Positions 1 to 7,174 of a stretch of DNA of 11,297 bases are shown piece after piece. The notes under the pieces were generated by a model. That model was not told where the DNA came from. It made no database searches and saw only the letters and a program-made list of their open reading frames with translations. The position numbers were made by a program, and so were the translations under genes. Position 1 is the first letter of the stretch; each line of letters opens with the position of its first letter. This DNA comes from Burkholderiales bacterium (GTDB taxonomy: Bacteria > Pseudomonadota > Gammaproteobacteria > Burkholderiales > Burkholderiaceae_F). The DNA lies in contig JAJTHJ010000230.1 of assembly GCA_021298875.1 (NCBI GenBank), positions 1 through 11,297 on the forward strand. Reading direction: 5' to 3'.

Positions 1-705
1 CGCATTGGGCAGCACCCGCAGCAGCTTGGCGACGACACCCATCTGCCACGGGATGGTCGCGTAGCTGCGCCCGCGGTTGATCGCGCGTACCGCGCGGCGG
101 GCGAAGTCGCCGGGGTCGAGCAAAAAGGGCATTGCATAGCGGTTCTTGGCGGTCAGCGGCGTGCGGACGAAGCCGGGGCTGATCGTCTGCACCCTCACGC
201 CAAAGCGCGCGAGTTCCACGCGCAGGCTTTCGCAGTAGGTGATCACCGCAGACTTGGACGCGCAGTACGCCTCCGACCCCGGCAGGCCGCGGATGCCGGC
301 CACGCTGCCGATGCCGACCAGCTGCCCCCGCCCGCGCGCGCGCATCGGGCCGATGAAGGGGTGGAAGGTGGTGGCGAGCGCCAGCACGTTGACGTCGAAC
401 ACCTCGCGAAAACTGTCGAGGTCTTCGTGGTACTCGGTCAGCACGCCGACCGAGATGCCGGCGTTGGCGATCACCACGTCGGCGCCGCCGGTGGCGGCTT
501 CGAACTCGCGCGCGGCGGCGATCAGCGCGTCGCGGTCGGTCACGTCCACCGCGTAGGCGTGGTGCGTGCCGGGCAGTCGTGCGCGCAGTTCGTCGAGCAG
601 GCTTTGCCGGCGCGCCACCAGCCCGAGCGTCGCGCCGCGCGCGGCGTAGACCTTCGCCAGCTCGGCGCCGATGCCGCTGGAGGCGCCGGTGAGGAAGACG
701 TTCAT
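1..705 (-). CDS. Short-chain dehydrogenase/reductase (SDR), C-terminus beyond window
   Basis: This is a classical SDR oxidoreductase, expected to be a cytosolic NAD(P)-dependent enzyme acting on an unidentified alcohol or ketone. I translated 235 residues from the ATG at 705-703; the frame is open to base 1, so the C-terminus lies outside. Visible motifs are the cofactor-binding TGASSGIG at residues 6-13, NAG at 81-83, the helix-4 Asn106 (DVN), catalytic Ser134 and the YCASK motif with Tyr147 and Lys151, followed by a PGFVRTPL segment at 177-184. The full SDR catalytic set is therefore present. ARR at 31-33 after the second strand suggests NADP preference, which is inference. The start lies 32 bases after the dsbA stop with only a weak ribosome site, which fits it being the last visible gene of the argS-SPOR-dsbA operon. 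Substrate cannot be assigned. Confidence 0.93.
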   Translation of the reverse strand, partial: MNVFLTGASSGIGAELAKVYAARGATLGLVARRQSLLDELRARLPGTHHAYAVDVTDRDALIAAAREFEAATGGADVVIANAGISVGVLTEYHEDLDSFREVFDVNVLALATTFHPFIGPMRARGRGQLVGIGSVAGIRGLPGSEAYCASKSAVITYCESLRVELARFGVRVQTISPGFVRTPLTAKNRYAMPFLLDPGDFARRAVRAINRGRSYATIPWQMGVVAKLLRVLPNA

Positions 706-737
706 CTCGAGTCGGGCGTCACTGTCCCGACCCCCGC

Positions 738-1367
738 TTACTTCTTCCTGGCCGTGGCGACCAGGTAGTCCATCACCGCGGCGGTCGCGGCCGGGCCTTC
801 GCGCTGCTGCTGCACCAGGTACTTGCCGTTGATCGCCACCGACGGCGTGCCTTCGATCTTGTAGGCGCGCCAGATCTGGCCGGCGCGTGCAGACTTGGTG
901 TTGACGGAAAACGAGTTGTAGTTGTCGAGCCAGGCCTTGCGGTCGATGCCTTGCGCAGCCATGAAGTCGGCGATCTCGTTGGGATCGACGAGCTTGCGCC
1001 GGTCGATCTGGATCGCGCGGAAGACCTTGTCGTGCAGGTCCAGCCGGCCCATCTGTTCGAGCGTGAAGTAAATCTTAGTGTGCGGCAGTGTGCTGCCGTC
1101 CCAGTTGATCGGGATGCGCTTGAAGTCGATCGCGCCGCCCTGCTTCTTGACCCAGGCCTCCAGCTCAGGGGTGAAGCGGTAGCAATGCGGGCAGCTGTAC
1201 TGGAAGAACTCCAGCACCTCGACCTTGCCGCCGCTTTCGGTCGGTTGCGGCGGGCGCACGAGTTGGTACTGCTGGCCCTCGACGGGAGCCTTCGGTTGGG
1301 CCAGCGCCAGCGCGGGCAGCGCGGCGGCGGAGATCACGATCTGGCGGCGGATGATGCGAGTCGTCAT
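738..1367 (-). CDS. dsbA: Thiol:disulfide interchange protein DsbA family
   Basis: This 209-residue periplasmic oxidoreductase introduces disulfides into exported proteins and is normally reoxidised by DsbB, which is not in this window. The N-terminus (residues 1-23) looks like a signal peptide: a basic MTTRIIRR start, a hydrophobic stretch, then ALA before Gln24. The thioredoxin active site is CPHC at residues 59-62, as in DsbA itself, and the cis-proline loop is TP at 174-175. The inserted helical domain lies between. A longer in-frame opening extends upstream into the SPOR gene, but the ATG at 1367-1365 is chosen because it gives the signal peptide and leaves a 31-base gap after the SPOR stop. 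No strong Shine-Dalgarno is visible. It sits in the argS operon between SPOR and SDR genes, an arrangement I recall from betaproteobacteria. Confidence 0.95.
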   Translation of the reverse strand: MTTRIIRRQIVISAAALPALALAQPKAPVEGQQYQLVRPPQPTESGGKVEVLEFFQYSCPHCYRFTPELEAWVKKQGGAIDFKRIPINWDGSTLPHTKIYFTLEQMGRLDLHDKVFRAIQIDRRKLVDPNEIADFMAAQGIDRKAWLDNYNSFSVNTKSARAGQIWRAYKIEGTPSVAINGKYLVQQQREGPAATAAVMDYLVATARKK

Positions 1368-1398
1368 GGTCGTTGCTTTAGTCGGTGGCGTTGGAGCG

Positions 1399-1941
1399 CT
1401 ACTTGATCGGGATGATCTGCGTGGGAATGCCGTCGTCGTTGACTTGCTTCTGCACGCGTTCGACTTCGGCCTTCTGACCATAAGGGCCAAGCCGCACGCG
1501 GTAAAAGGTGTTGCCGCCCGTTTCCACCGGGTAGATGGTGGCATCCAGCCCCAGCAGCGCCAGCCGCGCGCGCATGCTGTCGGCATCCTCGGGCTGGCGG
1601 AAGGCGCCGGCTTGCAGCATGTAGCGGGCGCTCTCGGCGGCGGCTTTGGTTTCGTCGGCCTTGGCGGGTTCCGCGGCCGGTTCAACGTTGGCCTTGGCAG
1701 CCTCGGCCGGGGTCACGGGCGCCGGCCCCGGCTGCTGCGCGGACAGCGGCTTGTTGGGATCGGGCAGCTTGCCGTCGGCGCCGGGGTTGATGTTCTCGGT
1801 CGGGCGCTTGACCTTTTCCACGAACGGCACCGGCGCCTTTGTGATGTACAGCGCCACCAAGGCGGCGATGGCCAGCCCGATCACCAGGCCGATCACGATG
1901 CCGATAAACGTGCCGCCGCGTTGTCGGTGTGCGTTGCTCAC
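1399..1941 (-). CDS. SPOR-domain membrane protein (FtsN-like)
   Basis: This is a 180-residue single-pass inner-membrane protein with a C-terminal SPOR domain, the module that binds denuded septal peptidoglycan. Residues 1-10 are polar and basic, 12-33 form a Gly/Ile/Leu-rich membrane span, 40-104 are a Pro/Ala/Lys-rich linker, and about 105-180 are the SPOR fold, beginning YMLQAGAF and containing YRVRLGPY at 147-154. Topology should be cytoplasmic N-terminus and periplasmic SPOR domain. Translation starts at GTG (1941-1939), which overlaps the argS TGA by four bases, so translational coupling is likely; a GGAG lies five bases upstream. The architecture is like FtsN, but the low-conservation linker prevents calling it FtsN itself. 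With the M23 peptidase in the same operon, a role in septal wall remodelling is a reasonable inference. Confidence 0.92.
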   Translation of the reverse strand: MSNAHRQRGGTFIGIVIGLVIGLAIAALVALYITKAPVPFVEKVKRPTENINPGADGKLPDPNKPLSAQQPGPAPVTPAEAAKANVEPAAEPAKADETKAAAESARYMLQAGAFRQPEDADSMRARLALLGLDATIYPVETGGNTFYRVRLGPYGQKAEVERVQKQVNDDGIPTQIIPIK

Positions 1942-3674
1942 ATCTTCTCCGGGGCGGACACACCCAACAGCGTCAATCCGTTGCGCAAGACCTGCCGGGT
2001 GGCCAGCAGCAGCGCCAACCGTGCATTCCGCAGGTCGGCATCGTCCACCAAAATGCGCTCGGCATTGTAGTTAGCGTGAAAGTCCGCCGCGAGGTCCTTC
2101 AGGTAGAACGCGACCAGGTGTGGGGCCATTTGTTCCGCCGCCTCGCGCAGAAGTTCCGGAAACTCCGCCAGCCGCGCGGCGAGCGCCAGTTCCTTGGCGC
2201 CGCTCAACGGCGCCAGCGACACATGCAGCGCCGCGTCCTCGTCGAGCGTCACGCCCGCGGCCGCGGCCTGCGCCAGCACCGAGCAGGTCCGCGCATGCGC
2301 GTACTGCACGTAGTACACGGGGTTGTCCTCGCTTTGCGAGAGCGCCAAGTCCACGTCGAACACGAACTCGGTATCCGCCTTGCGCGAGGCGAGAAAAAAC
2401 CGCACCGCGTCGCGCCCGACCCAGTCCAGCAGGTCGCGCAGCGTCACGTAGCTGCCGGCGCGCTTGGACATTTTCACTTCCTCGCCGGCACGCATCACCC
2501 GCACCATCTTGTGCAACAGATAGGACGGGAAGCCCGCCGGCGCATCGATGCCCAGCACGGGTGCCGCCGCCCGCACCCCGGCGCGCACGCGCGCCACCGT
2601 GCCGTAGTGGTCGGAGCCCTGCACGTCGATCACCAAGTGGTACCCGCGTTGCAGCTTGGCGAGGTGATAGGCCACGTCCGGCACGAGGTAGGTGTAGGTG
2701 CCGTCGGACTTGCGCATCACGCGGTCTTTGTCGTCGGCAGCCGGGCCGCCGTCACCGGCGATGTCGGCGATCTCCGTCGTGCGCAGCCACAGCGCGCCAT
2801 CTGCCTCGAAGGTCTTGCCGGAGGCCACCAGCGCGCGCACGGCGGCCTCCACCTTGCCGTCGGTGTACAGCGACGACTCCAGGTAGAAGTGGTCGAAGGC
2901 CACGCCAAAGGCCGCGAGGTCCATGTCCTGCTCGTGGCGCAGACAGGCCACTGCAAAGTCGCGCAGATTGGCCAGATCGTCCGCGTTGCCGCTGGCGCGC
3001 ACCGCGCGGCCGTCGCGCGAGGTTTGCGTCTCGCCTGCCAGAAACGCGCGGGCGATGTCCACGATGTATTCGCCGCGGTAGCCGTCTTCGGGGAACTCGA
3101 TCGCCTGCCCCTGAAGCTCCCGCGCACGCGCCTGTACCGAGATCGCCAGCTTGTCGATCTGCACGCCAGCGTCGTTGTAGTAGAACTCGCGCGTCACCTG
3201 CCAGCCCTGCGCGGCCAGCAGATTAGCGAGCGCATCGCCCAGCGCGCCCTGCCGCGCGTGGCCCAGATGCAGCGGGCCGGTCGGGTTGGCCGAAACGAAC
3301 TCCACCATCACCCGCTCGCCCGCGTGCGCCGAGGACGTGCCGAAGCATTGCCGCTCGCGCAGCACCTGGCGCACGACCGTGAGCTTGGCCGCCGCCGCCA
3401 GCCGCAGGTTGATGAAGCCGGGACCGGCGACTTCCACCGCGTCCACCAGCCCCGTCGCGGCGGGGTTCACGCGCAGCGCAGCGGCGATCGCTTGCGCCAC
3501 CTCGCGCGGGTTCTTTTTCAGCGCCTTGGCCGCTTGCAGCGCGACGTTGCAGGCCAGATCGCCATGCGCCGCGACCTTGGGCCGCTCCAGCGGCACCGAT
3601 AGTGGTGGCGCGCCGAGTCCGGCGAGCGCCTGCTCGATCAACGCGGCGAGTTGCTGTTTCTGGGCGGGGAGCAT
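1938..3674 (-). CDS. argS: Arginyl-tRNA synthetase
   Basis: This 578-residue class I aminoacyl-tRNA synthetase charges tRNA-Arg with arginine in the cytosol. Residues 1-105 form the N-terminal tRNA-recognition domain. The HIGH signature appears as HLGH at 136-139 within NPTGPLHLGH, and the KMSKR loop is intact at 401-405. The C-terminal DALR anticodon-binding region runs from about 456 (YVQYAHARTCSVL) to the end, finishing GVSAPEKM. Length is usual for bacterial ArgS. The frame stays open upstream through the end of the M23 gene, but the ATG at 3674-3672 matches the family N-terminus (MLPAQKQQLAALIEQAL). It lies 41 bases after the M23 stop and overlaps the SPOR gene by four bases at its 3' end. 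Its leader contains a perfect 8-base-pair hairpin instead of a clear Shine-Dalgarno. Confidence 0.98.
   Translation of the reverse strand: MLPAQKQQLAALIEQALAGLGAPPLSVPLERPKVAAHGDLACNVALQAAKALKKNPREVAQAIAAALRVNPAATGLVDAVEVAGPGFINLRLAAAAKLTVVRQVLRERQCFGTSSAHAGERVMVEFVSANPTGPLHLGHARQGALGDALANLLAAQGWQVTREFYYNDAGVQIDKLAISVQARARELQGQAIEFPEDGYRGEYIVDIARAFLAGETQTSRDGRAVRASGNADDLANLRDFAVACLRHEQDMDLAAFGVAFDHFYLESSLYTDGKVEAAVRALVASGKTFEADGALWLRTTEIADIAGDGGPAADDKDRVMRKSDGTYTYLVPDVAYHLAKLQRGYHLVIDVQGSDHYGTVARVRAGVRAAAPVLGIDAPAGFPSYLLHKMVRVMRAGEEVKMSKRAGSYVTLRDLLDWVGRDAVRFFLASRKADTEFVFDVDLALSQSEDNPVYYVQYAHARTCSVLAQAAAAGVTLDEDAALHVSLAPLSGAKELALAARLAEFPELLREAAEQMAPHLVAFYLKDLAADFHANYNAERILVDDADLRNARLALLLATRQVLRNGLTLLGVSAPEKM
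1947..1950 (-). promoter_or_regulatory. Shine-Dalgarno of the SPOR gene inside the argS end
   Basis: GGAG on the minus strand lies five bases before the GTG start of the SPOR gene and within the last codons of argS. It supports the GTG choice and the four-base stop-start overlap. Confidence 0.6.
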
Positions 3675-3681
3675 CGGCGGT

Positions 3682-3705
3682 CGCTCGCGCAGCGGGACGC
3701 GAGCG
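3682..3705. other. Perfect 8-bp hairpin in the argS leader
   Basis: CGCTCGCG (3682-3689) and CGCGAGCG (3698-3705) are exact reverse complements with an 8-base loop. In the minus-strand transcript the hairpin fills the space between the M23 stop and the argS ATG, ending seven bases before the ATG, where a ribosome site would be. No U tract follows, so it does not look like a factor-independent terminator. It could limit argS translation or be a by-product of high GC. Confidence 0.45.
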
Positions 3706-3715
3706 GCCCGAGATT

Positions 3716-4975
3716 CTAGCGAGCGGCCTGTGCGACGGCGGTCGGCGCGTTCAGCTGCGCCAACCACTGTTCGGCCTGCGCCTTGAACCGCGCCTGCTCG
3801 GCCCGCGGGATCGGCTCGCCGGGCAGAAACTTCTCCTGTAACGGGTTGACGAAGGTGCCGTTCTTCGAAACCCGATAGTCCAGATGCGGCCCGGTTGAGA
3901 GGCCGGTGGAGCCGACGTAGCCGATCACCTGCTTCTGCTTGACGCCGGCGCCGCGCCGCACGCCCTTGCCGATGCGCGACAGGTGGTTGTAGTAGGTCAC
4001 GTAGCCGGCCCGGTGGCGCAACATCACCTGGATTCCGTTCCCGCCCTTGTACCCGGCGAACTCCACCGTGCCGTCGGCCACCGCCCACACCGGCGTGCCG
4101 GTCGGTGCCGCGTAGTCGATCGCCAGATGCGGCCGCACGCCGCCCAGAACCGGGTGCGGGCGGCGGTGGGTGTAGCCCGAGCTGATCCGCGTGAACTCCA
4201 GCGGCGAGCGCAGGAAGGTCTTGCGCAGCGAGCGGCCCTCGAGGTCGTAGTGCGCAAACTTGCCGCCGACCGCGTAGCCCACGCCGGTCAACGCGCGCCT
4301 ATCGTCGGCCGGCAGGTACTGCGCGGCGAGGATGCGGCCGTGATCGACGTAACGCCCGTCTGCGTAGCGCGCCTCGACCAGCAGCTGGAAGCGGTCGCCC
4401 TTTTGCGTGTCGGCGCCGAAGTCGAACTCGGACTCGAAGATCTGCACCAAGTCGAGCAGCAGCTGCGCCGAGATCGCGCCGGACTCGACCGCGTCCCAAA
4501 GGGAATTGACCACCTCGCCACGGCGCACTTCGACCCGCAGCTCGGGCGCAGTCTCCTGGCGGGTCACGGTCCAGCCGGACTCGCCGGCGCGCGCCTCGAA
4601 GCGCAGCCAGGGACTGACCGGCAGGCTCGCCTCGACCCAGCGCCCGTCGGCTTCGCGTGCGATGGCGAGCGCGTCGCCCGGGCGCAGGCGGCGCAGATCG
4701 GCGCCCGCGGCACGCAGCGCAGCGGCCAGCGCGTTGGCCTGCGGCAGATCGAGCCCGGCGCGCTTGAGTGCGCCGACCAGCGTGTCGCCGCGGCCAAGCT
4801 CCACGGTGCTGCGCGCCAGCGGCGGCGGCGTTGGCGGGGCCGCGGCTGGCGCCAGTTGCTCTTGCGCGACGGGAGGGGGAGCTTCGCTGTCCTGGGCCAG
4901 CCAAAGCACCCAGGCAACACCAGAGACGGCGGCCAGACAAACTGCGGCCGCCAGAGCCACACGGTTGCGCTGCAT
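3716..4975 (-). CDS. Envelope M23-family metallopeptidase with LysM/OapA-like domain
   Basis: This 419-residue protein is predicted to cut peptidoglycan cross-links in the periplasm. Residues about 6-27 are an uncleaved signal anchor or signal peptide, 31-55 a Pro/Ala-rich linker, and 57-106 resemble a LysM or opacity-associated-protein domain (GRGDTLVGALKRAG...LRPGDALAIA). A middle domain spans about 110-250, and the M23/LytM catalytic fold covers about 260-385. Zinc ligands His283 and Asp287 (HLAID) are present, as are His331 (YYNHLS) and His364 of the final motif. The final motif reads GPHLDY, not the textbook HxH, placing Asp366 at the third zinc-ligand position. Related bacterial proteins with HLD are remembered, so it may still be active. 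The architecture resembles MepM/YebA. Start ATG 4975-4973 has an AAGG upstream. It appears to be the first gene of the argS operon. Confidence 0.93.
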   Translation of the reverse strand: MQRNRVALAAAVCLAAVSGVAWVLWLAQDSEAPPPVAQEQLAPAAAPPTPPPLARSTVELGRGDTLVGALKRAGLDLPQANALAAALRAAGADLRRLRPGDALAIAREADGRWVEASLPVSPWLRFEARAGESGWTVTRQETAPELRVEVRRGEVVNSLWDAVESGAISAQLLLDLVQIFESEFDFGADTQKGDRFQLLVEARYADGRYVDHGRILAAQYLPADDRRALTGVGYAVGGKFAHYDLEGRSLRKTFLRSPLEFTRISSGYTHRRPHPVLGGVRPHLAIDYAAPTGTPVWAVADGTVEFAGYKGGNGIQVMLRHRAGYVTYYNHLSRIGKGVRRGAGVKQKQVIGYVGSTGLSTGPHLDYRVSKNGTFVNPLQEKFLPGEPIPRAEQARFKAQAEQWLAQLNAPTAVAQAAR

Positions 4976-5012
4976 GGGACGCGACCTTACACGCGATGCG
5001 CCAGCCTGTGAA

Positions 5013-5035
5013 CCCGCGGGCTTGCCCGTACGGGC
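5013..5035. repeat. Three overlapping palindromes between gor and the M23 gene
   Basis: Within 23 bases there are CCCGCGGG (5013-5020), CGGGC-TT-GCCCG (5017-5028) and the perfect 12-base palindrome GCCCGTACGGGC (5024-5035). They lie in the 103-base gap (4976-5078) after gor and before the M23 gene, both minus strand. No T tract follows on the minus strand, so a simple terminator is not supported; a protein-binding site or structured leader is possible. No convincing sigma70 promoter was found in the gap. Confidence 0.4.
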
Positions 5036-5078
5036 CGCACACGGCGGCAGGTCGCGGCGGTGGGCAGGCCAGCGCGCA

Positions 5079-6449
5079 CTACGCGGCCGAGCGCACCACT
5101 TTCTTCTCCCGCAAGGTCACGAACTCCTCCGCCGCCGTCGGGTGGATGCCCACCGTGGCATCGAAGTCCGCCTTGGTCAGCCCCGCCTTTACCGCGATGC
5201 CGATGCCCTGGATGATCTCCGGCGCGTCCGCGCCCACCATGTGCGCGCCGACCACGCGCTGCGTGGCGGCATCGACAATCAACTTCATCAACGTGCGCTC
5301 CTGCCGGCCGGACAGCGTGTGCTTCATCGCGCGGAAGTCGGTCTGATAGGCCTCGACCGTGCCGTACCGGGCCACCGCCTGTGCTTCGGTCAAGCCCACC
5401 GTGCCCACCGGCGGCTGGCTGAACACGGCGGTCGGCACATCGGCATGGTCGGCGGTGGCGGGCTTGCCGCCGTAGAGCGTGGCCGCCACGGCCGCGCCTT
5501 CGCGGATCGCCACCGGCGTCAGCGCGATGCGCTGGGTCACGTCGCCCACCGCGTAGATGTGCGGCACGCTGCTGCGCGATGCGGCATCCACCCGCACCGC
5601 GCCGCTGGCGGTGAGCGCCACGCCGGCCGGCTCCAGCCCCAGGCCCTGCGTGTTGGGCACGCGGCCGGTGGCGAACATCACCGCGTCCACGGCCTGCGGC
5701 GGCTGGCCGCCCAGCGCCAGATCGAGCGCGCCGTCCGCGCGCCGCGCGATCGCGAGCGGCGGCGCGTTCAGCAGCACGCGCACGCCCTTTTTCTCGATCT
5801 CGGCGTGCAGAAAGTGCCGCACGTCGTCGTCGAAGCCGCGCAGGAACTCCGGCCCGCGGTAGGCAAGCACGACTTCGCTGCCCAGCCCGTTGAAGATGCC
5901 GGCAAACTCCACCGCGATGTAGCCGCCGCCCAGGATCGCCACGCGGCGCGGCAACTCGGGCAGGTGAAACGCTTCGTTCGAGGTGAAGCCCAGCTCCGCG
6001 CCGGGCATCGCCGGCACCTGCGGGCGCCCGCCGGTGGCGATCAGGATGTGTGCGGCCGTGTGGCGCTGACCGGCGACTTCCACCGTGTGCGCATCCAGCA
6101 GCCGCGCCTGGCCGACGTGGATCGTCACGCCGGCTTTTTCCAGCAGGCCGCGGTAGACGCCTTCCAGCCGCGCGATCTCGCGGTCCTTGGCGGCGATCAG
6201 CGCGGGCCAGGAAAAGCTGCGCGCGCCGACCGTCCAGCCGTAGCCGGCCGCGTCTTCGAACTCCTCGGCAAAGTGCGAGGCGTACACCAGCAGCTTCTTG
6301 GGCACGCAGCCGCGGATCACGCAGGTGCCGCCGAGCCGGTAGCTTTCCGCCAGCGCCACGCGCGCGCCAAAGCCCGCACTCATCCGCGCCGCGCGCACGC
6401 CGCCCGAGCCGCCGCCGATGACGTAGAGATCGTAGTCGTAGGTTGCCAT
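5079..6449 (-). CDS. gor: Glutathione-disulfide reductase
   Basis: This 456-residue FAD flavoenzyme reduces oxidised glutathione with NADPH in the cytosol and acts as a homodimer. The FAD-binding GGGSGG lies at residues 12-17. The redox pair Cys43 and Cys48 sits in GGTCVIRGCVPKK (40-52). The NADPH Rossmann motif is GGGYIAVEFAG at 174-184, with Arg198 and Arg204 (YRGPEFLR) placed to bind the 2'-phosphate, which favours NADPH over NADH. A second FAD segment, YAVGDV, is at 299-304. The C-terminal base motif HPTAAEE is at 436-442 (His436, Glu441). The CVIRGC form is typical of the plant, cyanobacterial and alphaproteobacterial branch, whereas E. coli has CVNVGC. A longer in-frame opening adds 13 residues, but ATG 6449-6447 is preferred because AAAGGA lies six bases upstream. 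It is divergent from the VOC gene. Confidence 0.95.
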   Translation of the reverse strand: MATYDYDLYVIGGGSGGVRAARMSAGFGARVALAESYRLGGTCVIRGCVPKKLLVYASHFAEEFEDAAGYGWTVGARSFSWPALIAAKDREIARLEGVYRGLLEKAGVTIHVGQARLLDAHTVEVAGQRHTAAHILIATGGRPQVPAMPGAELGFTSNEAFHLPELPRRVAILGGGYIAVEFAGIFNGLGSEVVLAYRGPEFLRGFDDDVRHFLHAEIEKKGVRVLLNAPPLAIARRADGALDLALGGQPPQAVDAVMFATGRVPNTQGLGLEPAGVALTASGAVRVDAASRSSVPHIYAVGDVTQRIALTPVAIREGAAVAATLYGGKPATADHADVPTAVFSQPPVGTVGLTEAQAVARYGTVEAYQTDFRAMKHTLSGRQERTLMKLIVDAATQRVVGAHMVGADAPEIIQGIGIAVKAGLTKADFDATVGIHPTAAEEFVTLREKKVVRSAA

Positions 6450-6455
6450 CGCCGA

Positions 6456-6461
6456 TCCTTT
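6456..6461 (-). promoter_or_regulatory. Shine-Dalgarno of gor
   Basis: AAAGGA on the minus strand, six bases before the ATG at 6449. It decides between two in-frame starts and supports the 456-residue protein starting MATYDYDLYV, where FAD-family proteins usually begin. Confidence 0.75.
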
Positions 6462-6514
6462 CGGGTTGCGATTCTGCCTGTCGGCCACCGCAGCGATCCC
6501 TTACGCTTGGCACG

Positions 6515-7153
6515 ATGAGGACCGAAATTGATCATCTCGTCGTCGCCTGCCGCGACCTCGATCACGGCACCGACTGGGCGCGCGCCACGCTGGGCGTGGA
6601 GCCGCAACCCGGCGGCAAGCACGCGACGATGGGCACGCACAACCGGCTGTTGAAGCTCGGGCCGCGCGTGTATCTGGAACTGATCGCCATCGACCCCGAG
6701 GCACCGGCACCCGCGCGCCCGCGCTGGTTCGGCCTCGACCGCGCGGACGTGCAGGCGCGCGCGGCGCGCGAGCCGGTCTTGCTCGCGTGGGTTGGCAGCT
6801 GCGACGACATCACTGCGGCGGTGACCGCCGTACCGCTGCTGGGCGAAGTGCTGCCCTTCACCCGCAACGCCTACGCCTGGCGCTTTGCGCTGACCGCCCA
6901 TGGCGAACTCAACTACGACGGCGTGCTGCCGCCGCTGATCCAGTGGGACAGCGACGCCCACCCCTGCGATGCGCTGGAAGACCGGGGTTGTAAACTGCTG
7001 TCGCTGGAGCTGACGCATCCCGACGCGGCGGCGATCCTGCCGCTCTTTCGCAAGTTGCGCATCGCCGGCCCGGTCGAACTCGCCGCCGGCCCGCCGGCGC
7101 TGCGGGCGCGCCTGCGCGTGGCCGATGGCGGCGAGCGCGTGCTCGGCGGCTGA
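6515..7153 (+). CDS. Glyoxalase-like (VOC superfamily) domain protein
   Basis: This 212-residue protein begins MRTEIDHLVVACRDLDHG, the standard opening of the Glyoxalase-like domain family (Pfam Glyoxalase_3, recalled rather than searched). VOC folds use paired beta-alpha-beta-beta-beta units. Candidate metal or active-site residues are His7, His36 or His42 (GGKHATMGTHN) and Glu55 (YLELIAID), with His149 in the second half. The substrate is unknown. Members are often annotated as VOC family or glyoxalase-like proteins without tested function. The ATG at 6515 is used because it gives the family N-terminus; the frame continues upstream to 6443 but would overlap the gor start. The gene is divergent from gor with a 65-base gap, so a shared promoter region is likely. 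A link to thiol or electrophile metabolism is only suggested by that neighbour. No clear Shine-Dalgarno is seen. Confidence 0.85.
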   Translation: MRTEIDHLVVACRDLDHGTDWARATLGVEPQPGGKHATMGTHNRLLKLGPRVYLELIAIDPEAPAPARPRWFGLDRADVQARAAREPVLLAWVGSCDDITAAVTAVPLLGEVLPFTRNAYAWRFALTAHGELNYDGVLPPLIQWDSDAHPCDALEDRGCKLLSLELTHPDAAAILPLFRKLRIAGPVELAAGPPALRARLRVADGGERVLGG

Positions 7154-7159
7154 TGCAAA

Positions 7160-7172
7160 GCGGGCCGACCGC
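7160..7172. terminator. Weak hairpin between convergent VOC gene and argP
   Basis: GCGG (7160-7163), loop GCCGA, CCGC (7169-7172). It lies in the 21-base gap between the VOC stop (7151-7153) and the argP stop (7175-7177). The stem is only four pairs and lacks a T run on either strand, so a terminator role is a weak inference from position. Confidence 0.25.
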
Positions 7173-7174
7173 GC

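Noticed and set aside
1368..1685. Upstream extension of DsbA to give 315 residues
   Set aside because: It overlaps the SPOR domain coding region in another frame and would bury the signal peptide.
1929..3602. Long plus-strand open frame (557 codons) opposite argS
   Set aside because: It is antisense to a complete argS with intact HIGH and KMSKR motifs; long antisense frames are expected at this GC, and its His/Arg-rich product resembles no family.
3675..4088. 138-codon N-terminal extension of ArgS, in frame with the upstream M23 region
   Set aside because: The extension is the M23 gene read in the wrong frame; ArgS proteins start at the MLPAQ-type N-terminus used here.
4976..5078. Sigma70 promoter for the M23 gene (TTCACA and a TGTAAG-like -10 on the minus strand)
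   Set aside because: The spacing is about 15 bases and the -10 match is poor, so it is not distinguishable from chance.
4407..6518. 703-codon plus-strand open frame opposite the M23 and gor genes
   Set aside because: It spans two well-supported minus-strand genes and the gap between them; the product is low-complexity Arg/Ala/His-rich, typical of a shadow frame.
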